NCBI GenBank assembly: GCA_963974475.1
Contig: CAXBCR010000006.1
Coordinates: 117,736-181,735, forward strand
Source: CAJXZP01 sp963974475
GTDB taxonomy: Bacteria; Bacteroidota; Bacteroidia; Flavobacteriales_G; Salibacteraceae
Reading direction: 5' to 3'
Length of the DNA stretch: 64,000 nucleotides
Each line of letters opens with the position of its first letter. The stretch's first letter is position 1. The notes under the pieces are model-generated. The model was given only the letters and a program-made list of their open reading frames with translations, was not told the DNA's origin and made no database searches. Shown here piece after piece: positions 63,740-64,000 of the stretch. Position numbers and translations under genes: made by a program.

Positions 63740-64000
63740 GAATAAACTCTTTTGAAACATTTAGAAGTTAAGGTTCATTAGGAAAAATTATCCGCTAGGG
63801 TTGGGTGCTTTTGCTTTGAATAAACTCTTTGAAACATTAAGAAGTTAAGGTTCATTAAGAAAAAATTATCCGCTGGGGTTGGGTGCTTTTGCTTTGAATA
63901 AACTCTTTGAAACATTAAGGAGTTAAGGTGCATTAAGAAAAAAATTATCCGCTGGGGTGGGGTGCTTTTGCTTTGAATAATCTCTTTGAAACATTAAGAA
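63740..64000. repeat. 78-bp tandem direct repeat, at least 3.3 copies, runs off window
   Basis: GAATAA(A/T)CTC(T)TTTGAAACAT starts at 63740, 63818, 63896 and 63975, giving a period of 78-79 bp. Each unit also has AAGTTAAGGT(T/G)CATTA, ATTATCCGCTGGGG-like and GGTGCTTTTGCTTTG blocks. Copies differ by only a few bases. All + frames are interrupted by stops, so it is not coding on that strand. The right end lies outside the window. Confidence 0.92.

Noticed and set aside
63740..64000. Possible CRISPR array or coding repeat
   Set aside because: The 78-bp units are nearly identical without spacers, and all plus-strand frames contain stops.

Overview
The window is about 64 kb of a low-GC chromosome from a member of the Bacteroidota, most likely Flavobacteriia. 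Three things support this. Promoters follow the Bacteroidota -7 consensus TAnnTTTG and most starts lack a Shine-Dalgarno sequence. Two secreted proteins end in type IX secretion (T9SS) sorting domains. The gene families are typical of the group: a SusC-like TonB receptor, a GreA-like small protein, STAS protein/rnz, and a ligA-dapA cluster. I place it no lower than class. No tRNA, rRNA operon, CRISPR array, prophage or insertion sequence is visible; this is mostly core chromosome.

Layout. 1-8 kb: 3' part of clpB (cut by the window edge), a YwqK/MORN-like secreted protein, a DEAD-box helicase, an M16 peptidase overlapping an O-methyltransferase, a second methyltransferase and a haem-binding protein. 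8-13 kb: an alpha/beta hydrolase, a Cys-rich small membrane protein, mazG, a DinB-like protein and a large TPR hybrid histidine kinase. 13-18 kb: a double CDGSH protein, then a minus-strand operon DUF493-pepT-small membrane protein-aroC-GMC oxidoreductase. 18-25 kb: a second DEAD-box helicase, a DUF4143 ATPase preceded by three 32-bp-spaced repeats, an endonuclease/phosphatase-family protein, two HI0933-type flavoproteins, a GreA-like protein and a LysE exporter. 25-31 kb: pyrR-pyrB, STAS protein-rnz-GNAT, SRP RNA and small lipoproteins. 31-35 kb: ligA-DUF6913-like-dapA-DinB-GNAT. 35-41 kb: prmC divergent from a tightly overlapping ribD-TPR-YigZ-metalloprotease operon. 41-46 kb: dnaA, a frameshifted T9SS protein, a SUI1 factor, kdsB and a lipoprotein. 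46-49 kb: a TPP riboswitch controlling a TonB-dependent receptor. 49-64 kb: an NTF2-like protein, a glycosyltransferase, lhgO, an UMF1 transporter, an OmpA protein, a hydrolase, aconitase, nadB/nadA, an ABC permease and a 78-bp tandem repeat running off the right edge.

How the genes fit together. Most are housekeeping: protein quality control (clpB), RNA metabolism (two DEAD helicases, rnz, SRP RNA), pyrimidine (pyrR/pyrB), NAD (nadA/nadB), riboflavin (ribD), chorismate (aroC), lysine/cell wall (dapA), LPS (kdsB), replication and repair (dnaA, ligA, mazG), translation (prmC, SUI1) and thiamine-linked uptake.

The most notable non-gene signals are four. In about eight genes the -7 box sits 4-5 nt from the start codon, implying leaderless mRNAs. 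The DUF4143 ATPase has an evenly spaced palindromic operator-like array upstream. A 78-bp tandem repeat lies at the right edge. A T9SS surface protein carries an apparently single-base frameshift. I saw no clear new multi-gene defence or biosynthetic system.
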